From CADEFF01 sp964569315 (GTDB lineage: Bacteria > Pseudomonadota > Alphaproteobacteria > Dongiales > Dongiaceae), in NCBI GenBank assembly GCA_964569315.1, contig CAZMUZ010000040.1, positions 1-29,423 of the forward strand: 29,423 nt of DNA. The letters are read 5' to 3'. This document shows, one piece after another, positions 14,088-22,341 of the stretch. Made by a program: the position numbers and the translations under genes. Each line of letters begins with the position of its first letter. Positions within the stretch are counted from its first letter, which is position 1. The notes under the pieces are model-generated. The model did not search any database. It saw nothing but the letters and a program-made list of their open reading frames with translations, and was not told where the DNA came from.

Positions 14088-15784
14088 GGCGTTCTCCTTT
14101 CGGGCGTCGCATCGGCGACGAGAAGCTTCTTGTCGATCTTGCCGATCGCGGTCTTCGGCAGGGAGGCGGGGAAGGCGTAGATCTTCGGCAGCTCGATCGG
14201 CGACAGCTTGTCCTTGAGATAATCCGCGAGCAGCGCTTCGTCCAGCTTGCGGCCCGGCTTCGCCACCACGAAGGCCTTTACCGTCTGCCCGCGATAGGGG
14301 TCGGGGACGCCGATCACCGCGCAATCGGCCACGTCCGGATGCGTGTAGAGCGCCTCCTCGACGAGGCGCGGATAGATCTTGTAGCCGCCGGCATTGATCA
14401 TGTCCTTGAGGCGATCGGTGACGAAGCAGAACCCGTCCGGATCGATGTAGCCGACATCGCCGGTACGGAAGGCGCCGTCGACGAAGGCGGCCGCCGTCTC
14501 CTCCGGCCGCTTCCAGTAGCCCTTCATCACCTGGGGTCCGCGAACGCAGATCTCGCCATGCTCGCCCAGCGGCAACAGCCTGTGCGGGTCGTCGGTGCCG
14601 CGGATTTCGACCGTGGTGCCCGGATAGGGCAGGCCGATCGAGCCCGGCCGCGCGGGCCCGTGCGGCAGGTTGCAGCAGACGACCGGCGAGCATTCCGAAA
14701 GCCCGTAGCCTTCGACCAGCTTGGCGCCGCTCAGCGTCTCGAACCGCTTCGCGAGCTCGGCCGGCAGGGGCGCGCCGCCCGAGATGCAGAAGACGAGCGA
14801 GGAGAGGTCGTATTCGCCGATCTTCGGATGGTTGAGGATCGCGTTGAAGAGCGTCGGCACGCCGGCGAAGCCGGTCGGCTTGCAGCGCCCGATCGTCTTG
14901 AGGAGGCCTTTGAGGTCGAAGCGCGGCAGCAGGATCATGGTCGCGCCGGCCGTCAGGCTCCAGTTCATCACCGTCGTCATGGCGAAGACGTGGAAGAGCG
15001 GCAGCACGCCCAGCATCTTCTCCTGCCGCGTCTCGTCGCGCGGGAACCAGAGCGCGCACTGGCGCGCATTGATATAGACATTGGCATGGGTCAGCATCGC
15101 GCCCTTCGGCCGGCCCGTGGTGCCGCCGGTATACTGCAGAAGGGCGAGAGCCGAGCGCGGATCGACCGCGGCCGGGGTGAAGTTGCCGGCATTGTGGGTG
15201 AGCGCCTCGAACGACACATGCCGGTCGTCCTTCGGAACGGCGGCGAGCTCGCGCCGCATGGCGATGGCGAAGAACCAGCGCTTCGGCGCCGGCAGCGCGT
15301 CCGCCATCGAGCAGACGATGAGCTTCTTCAGGGGCGAACTGCCGAGCAGCGGCAGCAGCTTGTCGTAGAGGCTGCGGAGGTCGAGCGTCGCCATGATCTC
15401 CGTCTCGGAATCCTCGACCTGGCGGCGCAGCTCCTCCGGCGCATAGAGCGGATTGAAATTGACGACGGTGCCGCCCGCCTTCAGCACGGCGTAATAGAGC
15501 ACCACGAAATAGGGGCAGTTCGGCAGGAAGAGCCCGACCTTGGTGCCGGGCCTGAGCCCGCCCTCGACGAGCCCGCGCGCCGCGCGATCCACGAGCCGGC
15601 CGAGCTCGCGATAGGTCGTGCGATGGCCGAGGAAATCGATCGCGATGAGGTCGGGGAAACGCCCGACCGCCTCGTCCATCAGGCGCCAGAGCGGCTGCGG
15701 CTCGATCACGCTGTTCCAGGCGACCCCTTCCGGATAGCTCCGGAGCCAGGGAACGGCGCTCGTGTCGGGACTGGTCACATTCAA
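14084..15784 (-). CDS. fadD: Long-chain acyl-CoA synthetase (AMP-forming)
   Basis: About 566 residues. It activates fatty acids with ATP and CoA, feeding the three downstream enzymes. ANL-superfamily motifs are intact: the P-loop LQYTGGTTGRPKGAMLTH, YGLSECSPV, the hinge region GDVGYIDPDGFCFVTDRLKD followed by MINAGGYKIYP, and the catalytic Lys in LPKTAIGKIDKKLL. The start is uncertain. I favour TTG at 15784 (protein MNVTSPDT...), with GAGGG about 9 nt upstream; GTG at 15778 or GTG at 15832 are alternatives, the last adding 16 codons with atypical usage. It is the first gene of the fad operon, 119 bp downstream of the SDR gene on the same strand. Confidence 0.93.
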   Translation of the reverse strand: MNVTSPDTSAVPWLRSYPEGVAWNSVIEPQPLWRLMDEAVGRFPDLIAIDFLGHRTTYRELGRLVDRAARGLVEGGLRPGTKVGLFLPNCPYFVVLYYAVLKAGGTVVNFNPLYAPEELRRQVEDSETEIMATLDLRSLYDKLLPLLGSSPLKKLIVCSMADALPAPKRWFFAIAMRRELAAVPKDDRHVSFEALTHNAGNFTPAAVDPRSALALLQYTGGTTGRPKGAMLTHANVYINARQCALWFPRDETRQEKMLGVLPLFHVFAMTTVMNWSLTAGATMILLPRFDLKGLLKTIGRCKPTGFAGVPTLFNAILNHPKIGEYDLSSLVFCISGGAPLPAELAKRFETLSGAKLVEGYGLSECSPVVCCNLPHGPARPGSIGLPYPGTTVEIRGTDDPHRLLPLGEHGEICVRGPQVMKGYWKRPEETAAAFVDGAFRTGDVGYIDPDGFCFVTDRLKDMINAGGYKIYPRLVEEALYTHPDVADCAVIGVPDPYRGQTVKAFVVAKPGRKLDEALLADYLKDKLSPIELPKIYAFPASLPKTAIGKIDKKLLVADATPERRTP

Positions 15785-15903
15785 GGCGGGAAACCCTCGG
15801 AGACGCGCGCGGGCGGAAGAACAGTCTAGCACCGATCCTCAGGCCCGGCCCGCGGCGGCTTCGCCGGCCGATGGCGAGGCGCTTCGTCGCAGGAAACCCG
15901 CCG

Positions 15904-16686
15904 TCAGCGCCGCGCCCGGCGCTTCATCCCGGCGGCCGCGCCCCTGAGGAAGAGCTGGCGCGGCAACAGGCGCGCCGCCACGACGGTGAGGCGGTTCAGC
16001 GCGCCCACCACCAGATGCGGCTTGCGGCCGAGCGCCGCCAGCGCCGCCGCGGCGACCGCGTCGGCACTGTGGCTCGGACCAGCGAGGCCGCCGGCGAAAC
16101 GGGCGCGCTCGAAGAAACCGGTCCGGGTCACGCCGGGACAGAGCGTCAGGATGTCGGCCGGGGATTTGCGCAGCTCGGCCGCGAGCGCGTCGCTCCAGCT
16201 CGCGAGGAACGCCTTGGTCGCGGCGTAGGTCGCGAGATAGGGCATGGGGAAATGCCCGACCATGCTCGCGACGTTGATCAGGCCGCAGCGGCGTCCGGTT
16301 TCGCGGGCGCGCTCGATCATGCCCGGCAGCAGGGCCTCGGCGAGCGCCACCGGCGCCTGCACATTGACCTCGATCATCGCGCGGTCCTCTGTTTTGGCCG
16401 CGGCAAGAGCCGGCCCCTGGCGGCCGAAACCCGCATTGTTGATCAGGAGGTCGATCGGTGCGTCGGCAAGCCAGGCGAGGAGCTTCGCCTGGTCGGCAGG
16501 CGAGGCGAGATCGGCGACAAGCGTCGCCATCGGTCGTCCCGCTGCGCCGAGCTCGCGCGCCAGCGTGGCGAGGCGAGACCCGTTGCGGCCGGTGAGCCAG
16601 AGCGCGGTCGTCGGCGGCAGCGCGCGCGCGAAGGCCTCGCCGATGCCGCTGGTGGCGCCGGTGATCAGGGCCGCCTGGAATGCCAT
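15904..16686 (-). CDS. SDR-family NAD(P)-dependent oxidoreductase
   Basis: 260 residues of the classical short-chain dehydrogenase fold. The start MAFQAALITGATSGIGEAFA has GGGGAGCGG a few nt upstream. The cofactor loop TGATSGIG is at residues 9-16, NNAGFG at about 85, the catalytic Ser in LINVASMVGHF, and the YxxxK pair in YAATKAF, so it should be active. The substrate cannot be told from sequence. After the catalytic core the chain ends in a basic C-terminus (FLRGAAAGMKRRARR). It lies directly upstream of the fad operon on the same strand and is divergent from pgk with 121 bp between; a role in lipid metabolism is possible from context only. Confidence 0.88.
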   Translation of the reverse strand: MAFQAALITGATSGIGEAFARALPPTTALWLTGRNGSRLATLARELGAAGRPMATLVADLASPADQAKLLAWLADAPIDLLINNAGFGRQGPALAAAKTEDRAMIEVNVQAPVALAEALLPGMIERARETGRRCGLINVASMVGHFPMPYLATYAATKAFLASWSDALAAELRKSPADILTLCPGVTRTGFFERARFAGGLAGPSHSADAVAAAALAALGRKPHLVVGALNRLTVVAARLLPRQLFLRGAAAGMKRRARR

Positions 16687-16745
16687 GGTCCGCTCCCCAA
16701 AACTGCCACCCTCGTGTCCAGCCTGCGAAACGCGCCCGCATGACG

Positions 16746-16773
16746 TTGACATCGCGGCGGGCATGCCGATGAT
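16746..16773 (+). promoter_or_regulatory. Putative sigma-70 promoter of pgk
   Basis: A perfect -35 TTGACA (16746-16751) is followed by a 16-nt spacer and GATGAT (16768-16773), 4 of 6 matches to the -10 consensus. The predicted transcript would start about 28 nt before the pgk ATG. The element is the best promoter-like match in this gap, though the weak -10 keeps it tentative. Confidence 0.45.
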
Positions 16774-16807
16774 GCGGGGCGATTTTGCCTGAGCCGACGG
16801 GAGTGAG

Positions 16808-18016
16808 ATGCCATCTTTCCGCACGCTTGACCAGCTTGACGTCGCCGGCCGGCGCGTCCTTCTCCGCCTCGATCTCAACGTGCCGATGAAGGACGGTCGC
16901 GTCACCGATCCGACCCGCATCGACCGTTCCGCGGCGACCGTGCAGGCGCTGCTCGATCGCGATGCCAAGGTGGCGATCCTTTCCCATTTCGGCCGTCCCG
17001 ACGGAAAAGCCGTGCCGGCCATGTCGCTGAAGCCGATCGCGGAGGCGCTGGGCGTCTCGCTTGGTGGGCGCAAGGTCGGGTTCGCCGCGGACTGCATCGG
17101 GCCGGTCGCCGAGACGGCGGTGGCCGCGCTCGAGCCCGGGGAAGCGCTGCTGCTGGAAAATGTCCGCTTCCATGCGGGCGAGGAGAAGAACGAGCCCGGC
17201 TTCGCCGCCGCGCTGGCGAAGCTCGGCGATCTCTATGTGAACGATGCCTTTTCCTGCGCCCATCGGGCCCATGCCTCGACGGAGGCGCTGGCGCGGCTGC
17301 TGCCGGCGGCGGCCGGGCTGCTGATGCAGGCCGAGCTCGAGCATCTCGCCATGGCGCTCGAATCGCCGCAGCGGCCGGTCTGCGCCATCGTCGGCGGCGC
17401 CAAGATCTCGACCAAGCTCGAGCTGCTCGGCAACCTCGTCGACCGGATGGATCTGCTGGTGATCGGCGGCGGCATGGCCAATACCTTCCTCGCCGCGATC
17501 GGTCAGGAGATCGGCCGCTCGCTCGCCGAGCGCGACATGGCGGAGACGGCGCGCGCAATTCTCGACCGCGCCAAGGCCGCCGGCTGCGACGTGGTGCTGC
17601 CGGAGGATGCGGTGGTCGCCCCGGCGCTTGAGCGGAATGTGGCGACCGCGACCGTCGATCTCGGCGCGATTCCGGCCGGCCAGATGATCCTCGATGTCGG
17701 GCCGAAAACCATCGCGACCATCCTGCGCCGGCTGGAAAGCAGCCGGACGCTCGTCTGGAACGGTCCGCTCGGCGCCTTCGAGACGCCGCCCTTCGATCGA
17801 GCGACGCTCGAGGTGGCGACCGCCGTCGCCCGGCTCACCCGCGAAGGCCGGCTCGTCAGCGTGGCGGGCGGCGGCGATACGGTGGCCGCCCTTGCGGCCG
17901 CCGGCGTCGCCAATGCGCTCACCTACGTCTCGACCGCGGGCGGCGCCTTTCTCGAGTGGCTGGAAGGCAGGACCCTGCCCGGCGTGAAGGCGCTCGAAGA
18001 GGCCGCCGGACGTTAG
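16808..18016 (+). CDS. pgk: Phosphoglycerate kinase
   Basis: 402 residues, full length. It transfers phosphate between 1,3-bisphosphoglycerate and ADP in glycolysis, in reverse in gluconeogenesis. Diagnostic stretches are RVLLRLDLNVPM, the substrate loop LSHFGRPDG, LLENVRFHAGEEKNEP, VNDAFSCAHRAHAST, VGGAKISTKLELL, NGPLGAFE and the ATP-site AGGGDTVAAL near the end. GGGAGTGAG lies just before the ATG. It stands alone here, without gap, tkt or fba, between an SDR gene and an orphan binding-protein gene. Confidence 0.97.
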   Translation: MPSFRTLDQLDVAGRRVLLRLDLNVPMKDGRVTDPTRIDRSAATVQALLDRDAKVAILSHFGRPDGKAVPAMSLKPIAEALGVSLGGRKVGFAADCIGPVAETAVAALEPGEALLLENVRFHAGEEKNEPGFAAALAKLGDLYVNDAFSCAHRAHASTEALARLLPAAAGLLMQAELEHLAMALESPQRPVCAIVGGAKISTKLELLGNLVDRMDLLVIGGGMANTFLAAIGQEIGRSLAERDMAETARAILDRAKAAGCDVVLPEDAVVAPALERNVATATVDLGAIPAGQMILDVGPKTIATILRRLESSRTLVWNGPLGAFETPPFDRATLEVATAVARLTREGRLVSVAGGGDTVAALAAAGVANALTYVSTAGGAFLEWLEGRTLPGVKALEEAAGR

Positions 18017-18208
18017 ACGGAAACGACTATCCGCCGCGGCCCGATCGCCGGCCGTCCCCGGATTGACGGGAGCGCATGGCTGCCGATTGCAGCGGCCTCG
18101 CCCGGCAGTCTGCTCGCTCTGGTAGCATCATTCAAGGCCCGGCGGGGGCGCTTCCCCGCGTCTCCGACGCCGTGGCCGCGCGCAACGGAAACCACCGGGA
18201 GAAAGATC

Positions 18209-19342
18209 ATGGCGGAACGGATCAGGGCGGAGCGGGTCAGGGCCGATCTCATGAACGCGCATCGCATGGGGCGCCGCGCCTTCGCGCGGCATCTCGCGGC
18301 GGCGGGTCTCGCCATCGCGGCCATGCCGGTCCTCGCCCGCAAGGCGGCGGCCGACGAGCAGGCGATCTACTACACCTGGTCCGACTACAACACGCCCGAG
18401 TTCTTTCCCGCCTATATCGAGAAATACGGCGCGTCGCCGGATACGCCGATCTTCGGCGACAACGAGGAAGCGCTGCAGAAGCTGCGCAGCGGATTCGTGG
18501 CCGACGTGACCCATCCCTGCAGCACCATGACGACGCGCTGGCGCGAGGCGGGCCTCCTGGCGCCGATCGATACGGGGCGCCTTGAGAACTGGGCCGACGT
18601 GATCCCGACCTTGCAGACCCTGCCCTCGACCCATGTCGACGGGTCGCAATGGTTCGTTCCCTTCGACTGGGGCCAGACCTCGATCACCTATCGCACCGAC
18701 ATCGTGGACTGGCAGGGCCAGGAGGAAAGCTGGAGCCTGCTCTGGGACGCGCGCTATAAGGGCCGGCTCGGCACCATGGCGGCGGCGGAGGATGCTTGGT
18801 GGTGCGCGGCGATCTATGCCGGCATCGACGTGACCCAGCCGATCCAGGTCGAGGATATTGCCAAGGTCCGCCCGCTGCTCGAGAAGCAGAGGCCGCTCTT
18901 GCGCTTCTACTCGGCCGATTCCACGCAGGTCGAGCAGTCGCTGGCCTCCGGCGAGGTGATCGCGGCCATGACCTGGAACCAGTCGCCGCTCACCCTCACC
19001 AACCAGGGCATCCCGGTCAAGTTCGCCAATCCCAAGGAAGGCGCGCTCACCTGGTCCTGCGGCCTCGTGCTGCTGAAGAACGCCCCGCATCCCGATCGCG
19101 CCTATGCGCTGATCGACAACATGCTGGATCCGCGCGTCGGGCAGTATCTCATCGAGGAGTTCGGCTACGGCCATTCGAACGCGCGCTCGTTCGAGATGGT
19201 TGCGTCGGAGGACCTGACGGCGCGCGGCCTCTCGTCGAAGCCGATGGAGATCCTGAGCCGCGGCAAGTTCGCCGGGCCGCAGACGCCCGAGGTCGATCAG
19301 GCGGTCGCCCGCGACTACGAGCAGATTCAGGCCGGGTTCTAG
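18209..19342 (+). CDS. Orphan Tat-exported solute-binding protein, PotD-like
   Basis: 377 residues. GGGAGAAAG precedes the ATG. The N-terminus holds a twin-arginine signal, MGRRAFARHL followed by AAAGLAIAAMPVLA and a likely cleavage near KAAADEQ. The mature part is a PotD-family fold: IYYTWSDYNTPEFFPAYIEK, a VTHPCSTMTTRW ligand segment, VPFDWGQTSITYRTD and SGEVIAAMTWNQSP. At the position where PotD has the amine-binding Asp of WxD, this protein has Trp282-Ser-Cys284, so its ligand probably differs from that of the binding protein at 667. No permease or ATPase lies next to it, so it may serve a transporter encoded elsewhere or the importer at 1847-4594. It ends 8 bp before the convergent azlD. 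Confidence 0.88.
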   Translation: MAERIRAERVRADLMNAHRMGRRAFARHLAAAGLAIAAMPVLARKAAADEQAIYYTWSDYNTPEFFPAYIEKYGASPDTPIFGDNEEALQKLRSGFVADVTHPCSTMTTRWREAGLLAPIDTGRLENWADVIPTLQTLPSTHVDGSQWFVPFDWGQTSITYRTDIVDWQGQEESWSLLWDARYKGRLGTMAAAEDAWWCAAIYAGIDVTQPIQVEDIAKVRPLLEKQRPLLRFYSADSTQVEQSLASGEVIAAMTWNQSPLTLTNQGIPVKFANPKEGALTWSCGLVLLKNAPHPDRAYALIDNMLDPRVGQYLIEEFGYGHSNARSFEMVASEDLTARGLSSKPMEILSRGKFAGPQTPEVDQAVARDYEQIQAGF

Positions 19343-19350
19343 CGCCCGGC

Positions 19351-19680
19351 CTACTGCCGCAGGAGCGTCAGCGCCACCAGCGCGGCGGTGCCCGCCAGCA
19401 CGCCCAGAAGGACGTTCTGGCGGGCGAAGAAGTAGGCGAGAAACCCGACGCCGGCGGCGCCGAGGCGGTCGATCGTCGGCGTCTCGGCGAGCGCCCCCAG
19501 CGGCAGCACCAGCATGCGCGCGATGAGCCCGGCGAGCATCGCGTAGGCGACGGCCGAGATCCACCGGAAGAAGCCGCTCTGCAGATTGACGCGCGCGCCG
19601 AGCGCCACGCCCGTCGCGCGCCAGACATAGGTCACCAGAAAGGCGCCGCCGAGCAGCAGCCACAGTCCGGGCCCGGTCAT
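19351..19680 (-). CDS. azlD: AzlD-family branched-chain amino acid transport subunit
   Basis: 109 residues, the typical small-subunit size, with about four hydrophobic segments (LWLLLGGAFLVTYVWR, AVAYAMLAGLIARMLVL, LGAAGVGFLAYFFA, VLLGVLAGTAALVALTLL). The RATGVALG segment after the first helix is characteristic of AzlD. It pairs with AzlC to form an exporter for branched-chain amino acids. The ATG at 19680 overlaps the azlC stop in an ATGA, so the two are coupled. Confidence 0.9.
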   Translation of the reverse strand: MTGPGLWLLLGGAFLVTYVWRATGVALGARVNLQSGFFRWISAVAYAMLAGLIARMLVLPLGALAETPTIDRLGAAGVGFLAYFFARQNVLLGVLAGTAALVALTLLRQ

Positions 19681-20420
19681 CGGCCAAGCCTCGTTTCGAC
19701 GAGGAAGGCAGCCGTGCCGGCGACGAGGCCCGTATAGAGCAGCCCCCAGTCGGGCGCTACGAGATGGAAGAGCGGGCCGGCCACGGCGCCGAGCCCGAGC
19801 GCCAGCGTGCGGTCGCGCCGCCCGAGATCGTTCGAGAAGACGAGGGTGAAATAGAGCGGGTTGATGAAGAGGAGGGCGAGCCCCAGCGCCGGCGGCAGCA
19901 GACCGACCATGTAGTAGCCGATCGTCGTCGTCGCCATGGCGCTGAACCAGAGCGTCAGCACGAAGCCGAAGAAATAGGGCAGGCGCTGCTCGACGGGAAG
20001 GATGGGGCAACGCTGCATCGCGGTCGCCCAGCCGGTGATGGCGATGAAATGCGCGGCGAGATAATAGCGCCAGGCGGGCGTGCCCTCATGCCGCAGGAAC
20101 GGCATCAGCGACAGCGTCATCGGCAGGAGCCGCATGCCGCTGAGCCAGACGGCGAGCAGGATCGCCGTGGCACCCGCCCCGACGGTGTAGAGCTCGATCA
20201 GGGCGATCTGGCCGGGGAGCGCCCAGCCCGTCGTGGTCGAGGCGAGGCTGAGGCCGAGCGACCATTCGGCCTGGCGGCAGAGCGAGCCGAAGCCGAGGAA
20301 GCTCGCCCCCAGCGCGATCGCCGGCATGGATGCCGATTCGCGGACGCCGCCCCTGAAGGCGGCGCGGGGATCGGCGAAGCGTTCCGGAAGGTTGGGATTG
20401 CTCGCGGACATCGTTACCAT
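19677..20420 (-). CDS. azlC: AzlC-family branched-chain amino acid exporter subunit
   Basis: About 247 residues with multiple membrane helices. The AzlC pattern is visible: AFRGGVRESASMPAIALGAS, LGFGSLCRQAEWSL, then PGQIALIELYTVGAGATAIL and WLSGMRLLPMTLSLMPFL. I prefer the ATG at 20420 (or 20411, nine nt later) to the upstream ATG at 20576, because the extra residues are basic, not family-like, and lie inside the divergent gene. No strong ribosome-binding site is visible at either. Only 34-43 bp separate it from the plus-strand start at 20455. Confidence 0.88.
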   Translation of the reverse strand: MVTMSASNPNLPERFADPRAAFRGGVRESASMPAIALGASFLGFGSLCRQAEWSLGLSLASTTTGWALPGQIALIELYTVGAGATAILLAVWLSGMRLLPMTLSLMPFLRHEGTPAWRYYLAAHFIAITGWATAMQRCPILPVEQRLPYFFGFVLTLWFSAMATTTIGYYMVGLLPPALGLALLFINPLYFTLVFSNDLGRRDRTLALGLGAVAGPLFHLVAPDWGLLYTGLVAGTAAFLVETRLGR

Positions 20421-20454
20421 GGCGCCCGCGCGGACCTTAGCGAGGAAATCCCCG

Positions 20455-21708
20455 ATGCGCCACGGCGCGACCGTTCTGCTTTCCCTGGCGATGCTGGTCT
20501 CGGCCGTGACCTTGGGCGGCGATTCGCCGGCCGCCCAGACCGAGGCGCCGCCCGAGCAGATTCCCGGTACCCGCATCCAGGTTCGCGCCGACGGCCTGCC
20601 GCCTCCTTATGCGACGCCTTCCGCCGTGAACCGGTCGAAGCTGTTCGCCGTGCCGCTGGTGCCGCCCTTCCGCACCCCGGCGGGATTCTCGGTCAATCTC
20701 TTCGCCGGCGACCTGACCCATGCGCGCGCGCTCCTGGTGGCGTCGAACGGCGACGTGCTGTTGGTCGAATCGAAGCCGGGCCGGATCACCCTGCTGCGCG
20801 ACACGGACGATGATGGCGTCGCCGACACGCGCGGCACCTTCGTCGAGGGCTTCAAGGGTCCCTTCGGGATCGCCATCCAGGGCGACTATCTCTACATCGC
20901 CGACACGGTCGCGGTCTGGCAGATCCCCTATCGCGCCGGCGACGACAAGGCGTCGGGTCCGGCGCGCCCGATCACCGCGCGCAACGTACTCGGCGACCCG
21001 ATAGGACACTGGACGCGGAGCCTCGTCTTCAGCCCCGACGGCAGCCGCTTCTTCGTCGGCGTCGGCTCGACCGCGAACGTGACGGAGGACCCGAGCCCGC
21101 ATGCCACCATCCAGAGCTTCGGCGCGGACGGCCAGGACCAGAAGGATTTCGCGACGGGGCTGCGCAACCCGGTCGGCATCGCCTTCTATCCCGGCACCGA
21201 CGACCTCTATGCCGTGGTCAACGAGCGCGACAATATGGGCGACGGGCTGGTGCCGGATTTTCTGACCCGGGTCGAGCCGGGCGGCTTCTATGGCTGGCCC
21301 TACAGCTATATCGGCAAGAACCCGCAGCCGAAGCTTGCCGGCCCGGCGGACCTCATCGCCCGTGCGATCGTGCCGGATGTCCTGTTCCGCGCCCATTCGG
21401 CCCCGCTCGGTCTCGTCTTCTACGAGGGGCAGCAATTCCCGGAACGTTATCGCGGCGATGCCTTCGTCGCGCTGCATGGCTCCTGGAACAGCTCGAAGCC
21501 GACCGGCTACATGGTGGCGCGGGTGCCCTTCGAGGACGGCAAGCCGCAGGGCTACTACGAATCCTTCCTGACCGGCTTCTGGATGGGCGGCACCGAGCGG
21601 GCCTATGTGTTCGGCCGGCCGGCCGGCCTCGCCGTCGCGAAGGACGGCGCGCTGCTGGTGGCGGATGACGGCGCCAACGCGGTCTGGCGGGTGAGCTACG
21701 GCGAATAG
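20455..21708 (+). CDS. Secreted sorbosone/glucose-dehydrogenase-like beta-propeller protein
   Basis: 417 residues. GAGGAAATC lies before the ATG; the frame is open further upstream, but the signal peptide fixes this start: MRHGATVLLSLAMLVSAVTL and a cleavage around SPAAQ. The mature part is a PQQ-type sugar dehydrogenase (GSDH/sorbosone) six-bladed propeller: FAGDLTHARALLVASNGDVL, LLRDTDDDGVADTRGTFVEG, GPFGIAIQGDYLYIADT, GLRNPVGIAFYP, EPGGFYGWPYSYIG, FVALHGSWNSSKPTGYMV and AGLAVAKDGALLVADDGANA near the end. Related enzymes oxidise aldoses or sorbosone in the periplasm with PQQ. PQQ use and substrate here are inferred; no pqq genes are in the window. Confidence 0.88.
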   Translation: MRHGATVLLSLAMLVSAVTLGGDSPAAQTEAPPEQIPGTRIQVRADGLPPPYATPSAVNRSKLFAVPLVPPFRTPAGFSVNLFAGDLTHARALLVASNGDVLLVESKPGRITLLRDTDDDGVADTRGTFVEGFKGPFGIAIQGDYLYIADTVAVWQIPYRAGDDKASGPARPITARNVLGDPIGHWTRSLVFSPDGSRFFVGVGSTANVTEDPSPHATIQSFGADGQDQKDFATGLRNPVGIAFYPGTDDLYAVVNERDNMGDGLVPDFLTRVEPGGFYGWPYSYIGKNPQPKLAGPADLIARAIVPDVLFRAHSAPLGLVFYEGQQFPERYRGDAFVALHGSWNSSKPTGYMVARVPFEDGKPQGYYESFLTGFWMGGTERAYVFGRPAGLAVAKDGALLVADDGANAVWRVSYGE

Positions 21709-21789
21709 GCCCCGCGGGGACGCAGGCCGCGCGGGGCGGGGGCCGGGTCCCGGCTTGTCTGCCCGCTATCGCTCGTCCACTCTGGCGCG

Positions 21790-22338
21790 ATGAGCGATCC
21801 GGACCTCTCGCTGCCGCCCAATTTCCGCCTCGAGACGCCCGCCGGCGACACCCGGCCCCGGCAGGTCTGCGGCGATTGCGGCTTCATCAAATACGAGAAC
21901 CCGAAGGTGGTCGTAGGCTCGGTGGTGCGGTGGGAGGACCGGCTGCTGCTTTGCCGGCGCGCGATCGATCCGCGGCGCGGCTTCTGGACCCTCCCGGCCG
22001 GCTATCTCGAGATCGGCGAGACCGCGGCGGAGGGCGCCCGGCGCGAGGCCGTCGAGGAGGCGACGGCCGAGATCGAGATCGACGGGCTCCTCGCGGTCTA
22101 TTCGGTGCCGCGCCTCTCGCAGGTCCAGGTGATCTACCGCGCGCGACTGTTGACGCCGACCATCGCGGCCGGCCCCGAAAGCCTCGAGGTCGGCCTCTTC
22201 CGCTGGGAGGAGATCCCGTGGGACGAGATCGCCTTCCCCTCCGTGCGCTGGGCGCTCGCCGATTTCCGCAAGGTCGGCGATGCCGCGGAGTTCGCCGCGC
22301 AGAGCAACCCGCCGGGCGAAGTCGGGAACTATCTCTGA
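21790..22338 (+). CDS. Nudix hydrolase with N-terminal CxxC knuckle
   Basis: 182 residues. After a short N-terminus comes VCGDCGFIKYENPKVVVGSV: half of the zinc ribbon seen in NudC-like enzymes, with one CxxC (Cys27, Cys30) and no second pair. The Nudix box begins at Gly71: GYLEIGETAAEGARREAVEE, giving Gx5Ex7REx2EE, but the usual Gly two residues after EE is Thr (EEATA). The metal-binding Glu set is intact, so hydrolysis of a nucleoside-diphosphate derivative is likely; NADH or ADP-ribose are possible substrates. No clear ribosome-binding site is seen. Its stop lies 3 bp from the end of the convergent membrane-protein gene. Confidence 0.88.
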   Translation: MSDPDLSLPPNFRLETPAGDTRPRQVCGDCGFIKYENPKVVVGSVVRWEDRLLLCRRAIDPRRGFWTLPAGYLEIGETAAEGARREAVEEATAEIEIDGLLAVYSVPRLSQVQVIYRARLLTPTIAAGPESLEVGLFRWEEIPWDEIAFPSVRWALADFRKVGDAAEFAAQSNPPGEVGNYL

Positions 22339-22341
22339 GGG

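Noticed and set aside
12948..15059. 703-codon minus-strand frame that could look like a fusion protein ending in thiolase
   Set aside because: Its first half reads the acyl-CoA synthetase gene in the wrong frame; the thiolase has its own start and ribosome-binding site at 14087.
14339..15829. 496-codon plus-strand frame opposite the acyl-CoA synthetase
   Set aside because: Antisense shadow with repetitive Arg/Glu/Ala composition.
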